Of a stretch of 64,000 nt of DNA, positions 50,001 to 59,506 are shown piece after piece (position 1 is the stretch's first letter; the number at the start of each line of letters is the position of its first letter). Position numbers and translations under genes: made by a program. The notes under the pieces are model-generated. The model saw only the letters and a program-made list of their open reading frames with translations, had not been told where the DNA came from and made no database searches. Where the stretch lies: positions 18,293,906-18,357,905 of the forward strand of contig CALNVZ010002100.1 in NCBI GenBank assembly GCA_940671915.1, given 5' to 3'. The stretch comes from Paracentrotus lividus (lineage: Eukaryota; Echinodermata; Echinoidea; Camarodonta; Echinidae).

Positions 50001-53000
50001 AACAGTGTGCTGTATGTGCATGATTTGAAGATATTTGGAGGTTTTTTATGTCATTTTACTTGCATTTGATGTGTTGTGTTCTGCTTTAGCTTCATAAATA
50101 AAGTCGCTAGGCGTTTTCATTTAGACATTTCAATAACTCTTTGTCACTTTACTTTACTGGCTAATATTAAAATGTGGATGATAAAAAGAATGGTCATTTT
50201 TATACAGATTCACGAATTCGGTTTTATGATGTAATTAAGACGTTCTTTACATATGTTTGTTTTAATTGACATCTCTGTAAATATAATATAAATATAGTTC
50301 TCATGGGCTTTCCCCTCCAACTGATCTAGATCAATATTGCCAATTTGGACATTTTACATGTTTTACATTGTAGGTGCGTCTGGCGGGCACTTTCCACCAC
50401 TTAAATCGTCTGTCATTGTTCATTCCTTTACCTCAGGACTATGGCGAATCTTTTCATATAGGTTTCTCAGGGTTTCCTTTTTTGATGATCTAGCTCATTT
50501 TTTGGGGGGCCCTTTGGGGGCGTCTGGCGGGCACTTTCCACCACTTAGGTCGTCTGGCATTGTTCATTTCTTTACCTCTGGACTATGGCGAATCTTTTTA
50601 TATATGTTTCTTATGGTTTCCTTTTTTGCTGATCTAGCTCATTTTTGGGGGGCCCTTTGGGGGCGTCTGGCAGGCACTTTCCACCACTTAGATCGTCTTG
50701 CATTGTTCATTCCTTTACCTCTGGACTATGGCGAATCTTTTCATATAGGTTTCTTCGGGTTTCCTTTCATGCTGATCTAGCTCATAATTCTGAATTTTGG
50801 TACTTTAGGGGCGTCTGGCGGGCACTTTCCACCACTTAGATCGTCTGGCATTGTTCATTCCTTTATCTCTGGACTATGTCGAATCTTTTCATATAGGTTT
50901 CTTAGGGTTTCCTTTTCTGCTGATCTAGCTCATTTTTGGGGGGCCCTTTGGGGGCGTCTGGCGGGCACTTTCCACCACTTAGATCGTCTTGCATTGTTCA
51001 TTCCTTTACCTCTGGACTATGGCGAATCTTTTCATATAGGTTTCTTAGGGTTTCCTTTTCTGCTGATCTAGCTCATTTTTTTGACCACTTTGGGGCCTCC
51101 CCCTGGCCATACCCACCACATAGAACATGCCAGACGACCGATTCCTCATATGCGACGATGCAATCTTTACATCTATAAACAAGAAAATTGGTTTCCTTTC
51201 CTGCTAGGGTGACCTCCCTGGGCACCCGCTCTAATAGTCTGTGAGTGTGATGTGTATTCGCACGCTGCAGAAATATGCCAATAGGGCAGCTATCGTCCCA
51301 GGTGCATATCGTGTGTGTATATACTAAATACACATACGACCTTATATCTGCCCCATCAGCTCATAACTCTGCGTGCGAAGCATGGATACACAGCATCTGT
51401 CTATACATAAACTCATAGTCGATAAACCAGTCGTTATGTTTATGCTGGAGGGCTATTTGAGGTACAACAATAGTGCACTAAACTTACAGGGACACACAAA
51501 ACGACTGTTAATGCGTTTAAGACAATGCAACGCACAACAGTTGACAGCAAGACAGACGAGGATGTTTGGTAAAAATTACGCAAGACTTGAACATTTTGGC
51601 GCAAAATTGTTCACTGATGATGTGTAACAGGTATTTCTTAAGACTTTCGTATACTAAATCTACATTAATTCTTCGTCAATTTTTGTTAGTTTTCTCTTGC
51701 ACAAAGGAGTCCAATATTACGTTTGGTGTACATACATGCATTGCCAGTTGCCGTTTGTTTTGGGGTCTTACTTTTAATACGTCATTCCGCTAATGAACCA
51801 ATCAGCTCACAGGGTTTCAGGAATGTTACCAAAACCTATAGTTTTCCACATTTTTCGTCAATTTGAGACTTTCTTATGAAAAACAATTTTCACTTTCGTT
51901 TTTAGAAGGTAATTATCCACTGAATAAGCCCAATTTGTTTTTCTAATTTAGTAAACCTTTAACGGTGTGAACATGAGTGTACTTACTAAGAAAGTATTAT
52001 ACAAAGAACTAGAATGTGGAATGTGAAATGTGGGCATTATGTGCCTATCCTCTATTCCATTGCTGCCACCATGAATTATTGCATTCTTTTCCCCTAGCCC
52101 CAACAGTGTAAATATGAGGGTACCTACTAAGAAAGTATCATCTGAAGAAATAGCAAGAGCTAGAATATGAGCTGTATGCCCTATGTGCTTGTCCTCTGTT
52201 CCTTTCCTACCTCCTGGAATCTTGCACTCTTTCTTCCCTGTCGCAGCATTCCCTGACGGAAGAAAAACAAGAACAGAGATATATTTATGGAAATTTATAG
52301 ATTTTTTCATAACATTTTGTGTCAGAATTACAATGATTACAAGATTATGTAATCTACCAGCACTTTTAGCCATGATGATTGTTTAAATTTATTTTAGCAT
52401 GTAGCACGCATTTCTTTCTTTTTTTGTTGTTGAATATTTGAAAAGATCAGCATTAGGCCTACCTAAATTAACATACTCTGACAGAAAAAAGCAAGTGACA
52501 GAAATGTCATTTCCTATGAAACAGCAAAATACATCTGTCATTCAGTGATGCAAATATATATATATAATATTTTAATGCAAATACCTAACATATCTCCCAC
52601 GAGGATACCCAATATGAGAATCCATAATTTTGTATTATTATTATGATCATCATTAAGTGTTATCAATCAAATTTGTCAAGAAGAATAGGTTACTACATAC
52701 AATATGAAAACATCAATAACACAAATTTTGTTGATATGTCACTTGCATCTTTTTATCAGAGTAGACAGTATTGTTGACATCCTTCTAACTATCACATTCT
52801 TAGTAAAAATCTTTGCAAACGCACTTACATTTGATGATTGAGCAGTCTTTGCTACCACTGAAAATATACTTGTTGTCTGATGATATCACAAGACATGTGA
52901 TGGCCAACTGATGACCTCGTAATACACAGAGGTCATCACTAGAGGGGGCTGTGTACTCTGATGCAACAAGTTTTTGAAGTTTCCCGCTCTGTTCCAACTA

Positions 53001-55884
53001 CAATATGGAATAAAAATTTAAAAAACACATTTAAATGAATGTGAACGCTAATCAAGATTACATGAAACAAACAAGAAACTAAAGATACATCTGATTGCTA
53101 TGCATAATATATAATAGCTACCCATAATATATCACACAGGAACTGACTAAGCTTTGGAATGTTAATTTGTTGATTACTTACATGTACGTATCAGTAACTT
53201 GAGGCTCAATTGGTCATCTCCTCTCATTACTTTCTCCTATTGATTAATTTAATTTTTTTTTTAAACAAAAACTTATGTAAATCACACTCCTAATATAAAG
53301 TTCACTTAAATATTACAAAATAAATAATAAAAACCACAAGAAAATTGATGCGTGCATAAATACAAGAGTAGATAAACATAATGTACGGTATTCTTCAATG
53401 GTTACTAAAGTTAGTAGCCTACTAAATACGTCAACCTATTGTTTGATACAATAGCAAAGCCTACTAAATACATATTTAGTAGGCCTGCTAACTTAAGTCA
53501 CCCTTCGAGCAAAGCAGCCACTATCAAGGAAAGTACAAAACACAAAATTCACCCCCACCACCATTAAAATAAAGAACTCACCAGTTCTGATTTTAGCCTG
53601 TGTGCAATGGCATCCCTGTCAGGGGTGAGCGAATCTTCAACCTCATTCTCTGAAAAAAAATATAAACAGTCATCAACTTGCAGTACTCTGTTATCATTTT
53701 ATCAAAACTTCATCATCTGCTACACTCAACTCTGCATAAGTCAACCTTTTATAAGTCAAATGATTACCTCGGTCAAAGCACTTTTTCAGCCCAGATTATG
53801 CAAGACATGTGTTATTTACCTCTCATAAGTTCTCAAGATTTCTATGGTCCCAGGAGATTTGACTTCTAAAGGCAGAGTTACATGTATTATATTTTTTTCA
53901 ATATCTTCAACCAGAATAAGAAGAAACTTTATTATGAGAATATTTGTTCTGTTTCATGAAGACTCACTTAATGTGATTCATTATACAGTATTAAAATAAG
54001 ACACAAGTCCTCAGAAAAGAGTCAAGGGTATCAACAAAATAATATATTTTAAAATACTTTCCCCTAAGTATCATTTTTACTCATTTTTTTTTTTAAAGAG
54101 CACACATGAACCATTGAAAATTAAGAAAACCAACGTTTTCCCCCCAAATTTGACATGTTTGATTATTTTGCCAAATTCCTGGAACCTTTGCAGAGTTGTT
54201 TGGCGACTTATGTCTCATTTTGATATAATGAATCACAAATGACACTACATTGATTGGTCACATACCCTCTGCTTCTAGCTGAGCCAGGTACTGCTTGGTA
54301 AGGCGAAGACGTTTCTCCTGGGCCGTCTCTTGCTCCTCTTCATCCTCTGAAGGGGCATCACTTGAACCACGCCCTTCATCGTCATTTGGGCTGCAAGATA
54401 TGAAACGAGGTGATATAAATTTATGAATATTTTAGTAGTCAAGGCTCAGCACTCGCAAGCAATTACATTAGCCAACCAAACGCTCAAATTGGAGAAATGA
54501 CCAATTTAACTAGTTGCTCCTCCGATGGGGCATCACTAAAACCATGCCCTTCATCATCATTTGGGCTTCAGGATACTAAAAATTCATGAAGGTTTTTATT
54601 CATACAGTAGTTAAGGCTCGGCACTAGCATATGCCCAGGTTCCCGGGGCAACTAGATTAGCCACCAAAATTCTCGAATAAGAGAAGTGATCTAAACTAAC
54701 TGCTTCCCTGATCCTCTGTTGGGGCATCACTAGAACCACGCCCTTCTTCATCATTTTGGTTTTTTAAAGGAAATTAAAGTTGTGGTCATGAGATTGAATA
54801 TAGTGGAAGAAACAGTCTCAATAAGATTTAGAAAGGTTTATATCTATTTATCGAAATCACTGAATAATTACTGAGTGCTGTGAGATTTTGGAATTAAGAA
54901 AATGATTTTAAAGAAAAATCAGCCCAATTCTGCTGTGAGTCAAGTGCACTACACACAGAAATGCATGTATAGGACAACACAAAATGTTTGTCCCAAAAAT
55001 TTAAATATTTTTTTTTAGTGTCATATGATAACTGTAGGCATTTGAAGAACAATCCTTGCCAGTGGACCATTTTGTCTGATATTTTCCCTGAAACAATGAT
55101 AATAATTTGAAAGCTCACAATTATTTTGTTCACATTTCCAACAGTAGATTACCTTTAAAATTGAAAGGAGGTAAAGTTTTAACTTCAATTTCACTGTTGA
55201 TTCCTATGTTTTGCCTGTGGTCCCCATGTTTCGCTAGGTGTCTACCAGTGTTGGCAGGTGAGTAAATATCCAGATGTGTCATGTGGATTAAACCAACCAT
55301 GATATAATACAGGTAATTAGTTTTTAAAACCCATTAATATTTTAATTATCAATTATTTACTTACAGATTGACATCTAAACTACTAAAGAGAATCTTAAGG
55401 AATTGAGCAACTTTGTCGAGGCTTGCAAAAATCTGAGCTGTGGGGCCCTATAATGAATGTATGTAGTAATGTGTCAAGGTGAAAACCTAAAAAATTCATT
55501 TTTTTTTTAAAGCATCATTACAATTCACAATAAGAAAAAAAAAAAAAAAAGTGCATGTGACTGGAAATACCAGATATCCATTTCGGAATTGTGTTTTTCA
55601 GTCACCAATGTCTCAGGAATTGAACAACCGATTAGCTTAAAAATCTCAGACGATTCCTGACTGACCTAAAGGTTTGCAAATAGAATTAGCAGGATGATTG
55701 TTCGTTTGTTTGTTTATTTTTTTCTTAACAAAGTGGAATAATCCCTTTAATTTGGCAGGAAATAAAAAACTTTTTACTTGAAGACCTACCCATCAATATC
55801 AGAATCACTGAGTATCTCTTCATCATTTAGCCTGCTCAGCTTCTTCTTCTTTTTAGCTGGTTGTTTGCCCTCCTTGGTGAAAAC
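32037..55884 (-). CDS. RRP9: U3 snoRNP WD40 protein RRP9 (U3-55K)
   Basis: RRP9 binds U3 snoRNA in the nucleolar SSU processome and is needed for early 18S pre-rRNA cleavage. Exons in transcript order: 55790-55884, 54266-54390, 53582-53649, 52829-52997, 52128-52252, 37812-37904, 37006-37106, 35650-35784, 34741-34803, 33924-34078, 33372-33451, 32037-32195. All phases agree, giving 455 residues. An acidic, Lys-rich N-terminal part with TAQEKRLRLTKQYLAQLE precedes LRGHQLAITCL...KDCSIIKW, GHTAHILALAISSD...LIHVWD, GHRDAIS...SVKIWN, FGHQDAITGID...SVRVWK, HGHSGSIDCVRL...SIALWS, WISCVAAL...TIRLWQ, and VAGVGQEHRLGRWWRLKEAK before the stop. This matches the vertebrate protein along its length (human about 475 residues). 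The start exon is unresolved; a phase-compatible 24-codon candidate, MSKCKPSTKE..., lies at 57002-57073. The intron after 52128 holds a 12.7 kb transposon. Confidence 0.93.
32760..33002. mobile_element. PIF/Harbinger-type MITE, TAA duplication
   Basis: Terminal inverted repeats AGGCCTCGTCACACCGAGTC (continuing CGGTCCGG) at both ends, flanked by TAA at 32757-32759 and 33003-33005. A 3 bp TWA duplication is characteristic of PIF/Harbinger. The interior is GC-rich and non-coding. It lies in the last RRP9 intron. Confidence 0.8.
33084..33315. mobile_element. Tc1/mariner-type MITE, TA duplication
   Basis: The left end CAGCTCGGGCAAAAATGGTT and right end (inverse of AATTATTTCCCAAACTG) are imperfect inverted repeats, both continuing into TAGACCAAGCT. 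TA dinucleotides flank the element at 33082-33083 and 33316-33317. It is 232 bp, non-coding, in the last RRP9 intron. Confidence 0.7.
34186..34440. repeat. Diverged dispersed repeat, relative at 31075-31270
   Basis: Shares with 31075-31270 the succession ATGTGCACAAATGTTCGTGC or its relative ATGTTCATCAATGTTTGTGC, then GCAAAATTT or GCAATATTT, then CC-rich CCACCCCCCAGTC-like sequence. Both are old copies of one repeat. The open frames across them are coincidental. Confidence 0.5.
36117..36817. mobile_element. piggyBac-like MITE, TTAA duplication
   Basis: TTAA at 36113-36116 and 36818-36821 brackets inverted ends CCCTAACTTACCTGGG and CCCAGGTAAGTTAGGG. Just inside each end is a G-run, then GGCCATTATGGCC or GGCCATAATGGCC, then a C-run. 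The element is 701 bp with no transposase frame. A TTAA target with CCC-starting ends fits piggyBac. Confidence 0.85.
38500..39117. mobile_element. Hairpin MITE with AGGGTTGGGC ends, 7-bp TSD
   Basis: AAGGGTTGGGC at the left and GCCCAACCCTA at the right end long inverted arms. About 200-250 bp on each side are near-complementary, through words such as TGATGTCTGACGTCGCTAAAG and its partner. ATGTTAC is directly repeated at 38493-38499 and 39118-39124. The right copy overlaps the donor side of an RRP9 exon echo. Confidence 0.85.
39118..39222 (-). pseudogene. RRP9 exon echo, copy 1
   Basis: On the minus strand it reads IGHTAHILAVTISSCDTFL followed directly by a GTAACA donor, in the same phase as the functional exon at 52128-52252 (IGHTAHILALAISSDDTFL). 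The 5' part of the copy is diverged. It is separated from copies 2 and 3 by the 12.7 kb transposon. It may be a dead duplicate or an alternative exon; the best-preserved feature is the GH...HILA WD-repeat core. Confidence 0.75.
39620..39856 (+). CDS. Unassigned open frame near left end of transposon
   Basis: A 78-codon frame including FKAFGVWKSKSSLLEQLADL and EVDFKIFLIRYEGNENIVYV, of normal amino-acid composition. It lies downstream of a GC-rich stretch (39480-39540) that could be a promoter. It may be a first exon of the transposon gene or of a second gene, or chance. I do not recognise it. Confidence 0.3.
   Translation: MLIRVVVRALRMLGPSFYACIVFQKRFKAFGVWKSKSSLLEQLADLLRATNTCSEFAEVDFKIFLIRYEGNENIVYVG
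40026..40740 (-). repeat. Left subterminal array of ~143-bp units
   Basis: Starts CGGGTGCCCAGGGGGGTCAC, then about 150 bp matching the outer part of the right array in inverse. Three units end in CAGACGCCCCC-like words at 40300, 40443 and 40585, followed by a decayed fourth to about 40740. Units are the inverse of those at 50376-51090. Confidence 0.9.
40920..41190 (+). pseudogene. Possible decayed upstream exon of the transposon gene
   Basis: Plus-strand pieces read FLSTVDSKSFGDMY, then HELRQALYDITQGKYSGPLS, then VHCDSYIPNLQKRSKTPDTD, broken by stops. A GTAAGT donor follows at about 41189. The string is protein-like but not matched to a family from memory, and the assignment is weak. Confidence 0.3.
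41498..41519. other. Assembly gap (22 N)
   Basis: A run of 22 undetermined bases inside the transposon, upstream of the first visible coding exon of its gene. The true length of missing sequence is unknown. Confidence 1.
41785..48805 (+). CDS. Transposon-borne gene with PIN/XPG-like acidic motifs, N-terminal part frameshifted
   Basis: Exons in compatible phase: 41785-41868 (start ATG), 42254-42373, 43397-47644, 47997-48210, 48428-48805. Exon 3 begins with CYICLKS...FYHSTCYRKFT. A second set, LFCGRPKK...EYHKSCRVAF, follows in other frames; both look like C2HC zinc modules. Between about 43730 and 45218 several frame changes are needed. From 45219 to 47644 the frame is open, with GFVKGKFYNRCTRIHELLAI and FFGLNRPNYARW. 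Acidic motifs FDTY, HEEADT, SDTDV and FTGSD lie at about residues 605, 707, 734 and 798 of the long open frame (45219-47702). The last exon carries LPPCRQTLEMKIRRTQYVA, DYGWRAESDVLVPRWFDG and an acidic tail. It resembles a large uncharacterised family repeated in marine animals; the spacing of acids suggests a PIN/XPG-type metal nuclease. It is broken in this copy unless the shifts are sequencing errors. Confidence 0.7.
48814..48819 (+). terminator. Poly(A) signal of the transposon gene
   Basis: AATAAA nine bases after the stop codon of the last exon, correctly placed for a very short 3' UTR. Confidence 0.55.
48820..50375. other. Transposon interior, AT-rich, no gene seen
   Basis: No coding frame with family resemblance. 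T-rich and ATTT tracts near 49735-49750. The minus 118-codon frame at 49276-49632 has no support. Confidence 0.45.
50376..51228 (+). repeat. Right subterminal array of ~143-bp units
   Basis: Five units, each starting GCGTCTGGCGGGCACTTTCC, at 50376, 50520, 50663, 50811 and 50954. Spacings are 144, 143, 148 and 143. An outer segment ending CCTGGGCACCCG at 51228 follows. It is the inverse of 40026-40740 but has more units, so the arms have changed copy number independently. The long frame 50337-50780 is a read-through of the repeat. Confidence 0.92.
51373..51627 (+). CDS. Unassigned open frame near right end of transposon
   Basis: An 84-codon frame with MDTQHLSIHKLIVDKPVVMF, LNLQGHTKRLLMRLRQCNAQ and YARLEHFGAKLFTDDV. 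Composition is protein-like and basic. It is not recognised, and could be a small accessory protein or a terminal exon of the element. Confidence 0.3.
   Translation: MRSMDTQHLSIHKLIVDKPVVMFMLEGYLRYNNSALNLQGHTKRLLMRLRQCNAQQLTARQTRMFGKNYARLEHFGAKLFTDDV
51985..52127 (-). pseudogene. RRP9 exon echo, copy 2
   Basis: This is a 141 bp unit duplicating the 3' 107 bases of the exon at 52128-52252 plus 34 bases of its intron. It stays open in frame with that exon: GIEDRHIMPTFHIPHSSSLY replaces GTEDKHIGHTAHILALAISS. The donor GTAAGT is intact and an upstream CTAG could act as acceptor. The WD-core residues have changed, which argues for decay. Confidence 0.8.
52386..52828. other. RRP9 intron, no feature seen
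   Basis: AT-rich intron with a short TA run near 52555. Nothing recognised. Confidence 0.5.
54510..54775 (-). pseudogene. Two tandem echoes of the second listed RRP9 exon (54266-54390)
   Basis: The functional exon begins PNDDEGRGSSDAPSEDEEEQ. Upstream on the transcript, copies at about 54510-54580 (PNDDEGHGFSDAPSEEQL) and 54700-54770 (QNDEEGRGSSDAPTEDQ) follow at spacings of about 179 and 194 bp. Copied units include intron sequence (TTAAGGCTCGGCACT-like words). The nearer copy keeps an AG acceptor; the farther one has lost it. Frames are conserved but each soon meets a stop. Confidence 0.8.
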
Positions 55885-57330
55885 CTGGAAAAAGTTTTTT
55901 TTTAGAACAAAGAAAAAATTAAAAGTGAGAGGACAGTAACTGCAGTAATTATGGAAACAATGGTTACCTTATTTAATTCTAGAATGTAAGATTACAAACA
56001 ACACAACTAAAGTACTAATCATTGCTAATTACTAAATTAGTGTTCTTTGATTATGAATCCATGAATTGGCCTAAATTTTCCAAGCACACAATATAAATCT
56101 AGTCAGCAAGTACGCATCCTAGTATTAATAACAAATCAACTAGATCTAACTAAAAGAAAAACATTTTTTAATTTACATGCAACAACAAAATTCATTGCCT
56201 TTTGGTTCACACAAATACAAAACAAAATAGACGCTAGATCTAGTCACTTTTTCACACATTCTGGATCTGGATGCTTTGATGTACAAAAGCCTGGTGCACG
56301 TAGAAAAGTCTACAAGTTCGTTTTTGCAGAGCTAGAAAACAATGCATTTTGATTGTAGGGCGCTCTGATTAGCTATCGCGCAGAGCTCCGCCTCCTGGTT
56401 TCGATGACTGAAGTGCGTTGACCGTAACTGAACAACGCGATTCAGCTGTTCCCGATAAAGAACGCTTTGTCGTGCGCGCTGTCAATCATAACCAAAGTGG
56501 ACACTTTCGCAAGAAAAACTGCAAGACTCGACTTCACCAAAGGTCAAGCATAGACCCACTCTTTCAATATTTTTTAGAATAAAGAAGAGAAATATAAAAA
56601 GGAACTTAAAGAATCCACTGTCGGACTACGCCCAACATTTGAAACGTAAAAGAAATGAGGACTTACCAAACAAATAAATGACGAATCTAAATTTTATCAT
56701 GACTATTGTTCATTGGAAGGACAATGGTAGTGTATTTCATATGCTAAACCACGCGTGGAGTGGAGCCGTTATGAACTTACCGAGACTAGCATACAGAACT
56801 ACGTACGAAACATCACACAGTCGTACTCAAAAGATTGAGCAAATGAACGATATGAATAAAACATAGAAAATTCACTTACCGAATTGTTTCAATACTTCTC
56901 CTTATTTCCTTTCTTGAGCACTGCTCCCTTATGTCCTCAAAGTAGTATAAATTTTAGTATTCAACCGCTATATCGTACATCTTTGCCACCGATCCACTGA
57001 CCAGAGAAGCAAGTAATTCAATGGCGGGATAAATTGTGCCGCCCTCTTTTGTCGAAGGTTTGCATTTCGACATGTCTCCGTCACGAGAGTCGAAAGTGAC
57101 ATGGCAACAGTTAGTTGTTACCTTTTTGTTTAATTCGTTGTTAGGATGATTAGCTTTTGATTCACTCGCGAATAGAATGAAAAAAATAAATAACTAAATA
57201 AAAAATAGTAGGGCCTAGTAATAATAAAATAATAATATAATATTAACAAAGTTTTGTTTATTGTTTTTAAAGCTCTAATATGAGGTGAGAGGGCCTGGTG
57301 ATTTCTAATTTTTTAAAGTGAAGGGGCTGG
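55885..57330. other. 5' region of RRP9
   Basis: Should contain the first exon(s) and promoter of RRP9. Minus-strand donors GTAAGT occur at about 56879 and 56666 (transcript direction). An ATG at 57073 opens a 24-codon exon candidate ending at a GTCAGT donor (57002), in phase with the exon at 55884. None is decisive. Confidence 0.4.
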
Positions 57331-57558
57331 GTCACAAGTGGGGGGGGGGGGCTGAACAAGCTAAAATCGTGAAGGTATAGTAACTTTTGTGTTTTGTACA
57401 TGTTTGCTGAGAAAAGTTGGCTGAACCCCCTCCCCGCCCCCTCATTATAAATACTAAAAGTTATAATGATCTTTTTTTTTTTTTGCTTTTAGTTTTTTCA
57501 TTTTCATGTTTGTTTGTTTATTTGTTTTGTTTTTGTTTTTTTGTTTGTTTTTTTAATT

Positions 57559-57601
<43 letters not shown>

Positions 57602-57620
57602 TTTTTTTTTGGGGGGGGGG
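57331..57620. repeat. Low-complexity G, T and (ATTT)n tracts
   Basis: G-run at about 57340, T-rich sequence, (ATTT)n at about 57559-57605 and another G-run at 57611-57620. The Phe-rich frame across it is not a gene. Confidence 0.85.
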
Positions 57621-57859
57621 GAGGGAATAAGTCCAAATTCTTCCAAGATTTACTAGGGCAATTGTAGGCCTAATTTTCTGCCCCCATTTTCCCCCTCCCC
57701 AATGAATGCTTGATGTATGTACTTTGTTAAAAAGAAAATAAATAAATAAAACAGAACAAAGACAGTTAGATGTATTTCAATTCAAGTTTAATTTATTACA
57801 AACACATGAAGAAATACAGATTATAGGAATTTAAAAGTAAAGACAAAGTAACAAGACTA

Positions 57860-58225
57860 AGCTCCTCCGGGCCCCCCATTACCAAAATATCTCGTCCACC
57901 CCCAACCCCATCCCCTCCATCCACCCCTAAAAAAAGTCTAAGCAAAAAAAAAAAAGAAAAAAGCTAAGCTGCGGGCCCCATGACAAAAATATCTCGTCCC
58001 ACCCCCCCCCTCTCCACCCTAAAGAAAGAAAAAAAAAAAGACCAAGCTCCTCCGGGCCCCATGACAAAAATATCTCGTCCAGCCCCCCCCCCCCCCCCTC
58101 TCCACCCCTAAAGAAAAAAAAAAGGAAAAAAAAAAGAAAAAAAAAAAAAGGCTAAGCTCTTCCGGCCCCATGACAAAAATATCTCGTCCAGCCCCCCCCC
58201 AAAAAAAAGTCTAAGGAAAAAAAAG
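57860..58225 (+). repeat. Four-copy minisatellite, ~75-105 bp unit
   Basis: Units carry CTAAGCTCCTCCGGGCCCC, then ATGACAAAAATATCTCGTCC, a C-run and an A/AG-run. They start near 57860, 57963, 58041 and 58150. Length differences come from the homopolymer runs. Non-coding. Confidence 0.85.
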
Positions 58226-59506
58226 GGGGGATTGACGGCAGGCCCGATTTAGGCACTCAATCCTACCCCTATGGCCGATACACGATGACCTTTATGACGT
58301 GCCGAGGGCGGGAAAAAAAAAAACATCTCTCCATTTTTTTTTTTTTAATACTCAAGTGTGGAAGGTAGGTTAACATTTGCTTATTTTACGCGATGTTTAC
58401 ATAACACACCTCTCGCATAATCGTGATCGCGATCGCAGGCACTCTATCTCTATATTTCCATTTCATTTTTTTTCTCAAAGCGACCATACGAAATCGAGTG
58501 GCAGAAAAATCGGGAAGACTGCTGAAAATCGGTGAGTTTTTGCTCTCATTTCACCTTTTTAGTTTAGTTAAGCATTGTCAGAGATTAGTTAGGATTTAAA
58601 AATAAATATTTAAGTGCACATTGACTCCCAAAATTAAAACGTTATAACGGGATTGAAAGTGTAAATTTAGGTTAGAAATTATTTTTGTAACCACGCCAGA
58701 GTCACGTAGAGTCAGAGGCACGAGTTTGATATATCAAACAAGTGTAGTGCATGAGTGTGCCTAAACGTGATCATTCGAGCGTCGTGCATAAATTATTAAA
58801 TTATGGAGTAAACATTTCTACGTGTGGTGTGGCTATCCGTTATCCCATACGTTAGTAAGTTAGATCTAGAAATCTACCACATACAGCTGCAAACCAACAT
58901 AAGGCTGTACTGAAAAATGGCTGTCTGTCGCCCTCTTGGTAGCTGAGGAAACTTCTTAATAATAATTAGAGAAACCAGTTTCAAACCTACCTTAAAATAA
59001 ATTAAGATAATCTATAGTAATCATTGCAATATAATTCTTCAATCAGATATTTTTAATTTTGTTTAGTATAATTTTTAGACCCTTTTTTGGATATGCCACC
59101 TTGAATTGGCTGCCAGGCTGGGAGCTGCTCAAGACACTTGTCTGCATTGACTTTCCATTGGAAGAAAACTGCTGCAATAAGGTACTTCCCAGTGCAAGGT
59201 CAATTATGAATTGACCATGCATAAGTGTAAGTCAATTATGAATTGACCATGCATAAGTGTAAGTGGAAATCTACTTGGACATTCACACTGACATGACTGA
59301 CTTAGTCTTAGTCACTCTAACGTTACTAATGTCTAATCATGCTAATACTATGGACATTGGACAAGGTTAGAAATCCTTGTTATTTTGGAAGATGATCTAT
59401 TTTCTAAACCTGCATTAGACCTACTAGAGAACAACAAAACCATTCTAGGCAGATTAATTCATAATCAAAGTAATTTTTCCTGTAACACAAAATTAGCAGT
59501 CCATGG

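Larger units (their letters stand above)
39228..51958 (+). mobile_element. 12.7-kb TTAA-flanked DNA transposon
   Basis: TTAA at 39224-39227 and 51959-51962 brackets ends AGGTTTACTAAATTAGAAAA and its exact inverse, giving terminal repeats of at least 20 bp. Inside are inverted arrays of ~143 bp units (about 40026-40740 and 50376-51228), a gene on the plus strand (41785-48805), and two short unassigned frames near the ends. TTAA targets are used by piggyBac and Kolobok superfamilies, but no DDE transposase was recognised. The inner inverted arrays begin with CGGGTGCCCAGG on both sides and could themselves mark a nested element. It is inserted in an RRP9 intron, with its gene opposite to RRP9. 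Confidence 0.85.

Noticed and set aside
50337..51178. Long frames with repeating GASGGHFPPL segments
   Set aside because: These are the ~143 bp transposon repeats read through, because the unit length happens to leave frames open. The inverted array at 39995-40449 gives the same peptides.
56678..56866. 62-codon plus-strand frame upstream of RRP9
   Set aside because: Normal-looking but isolated, with no splice signals and no recognised family.
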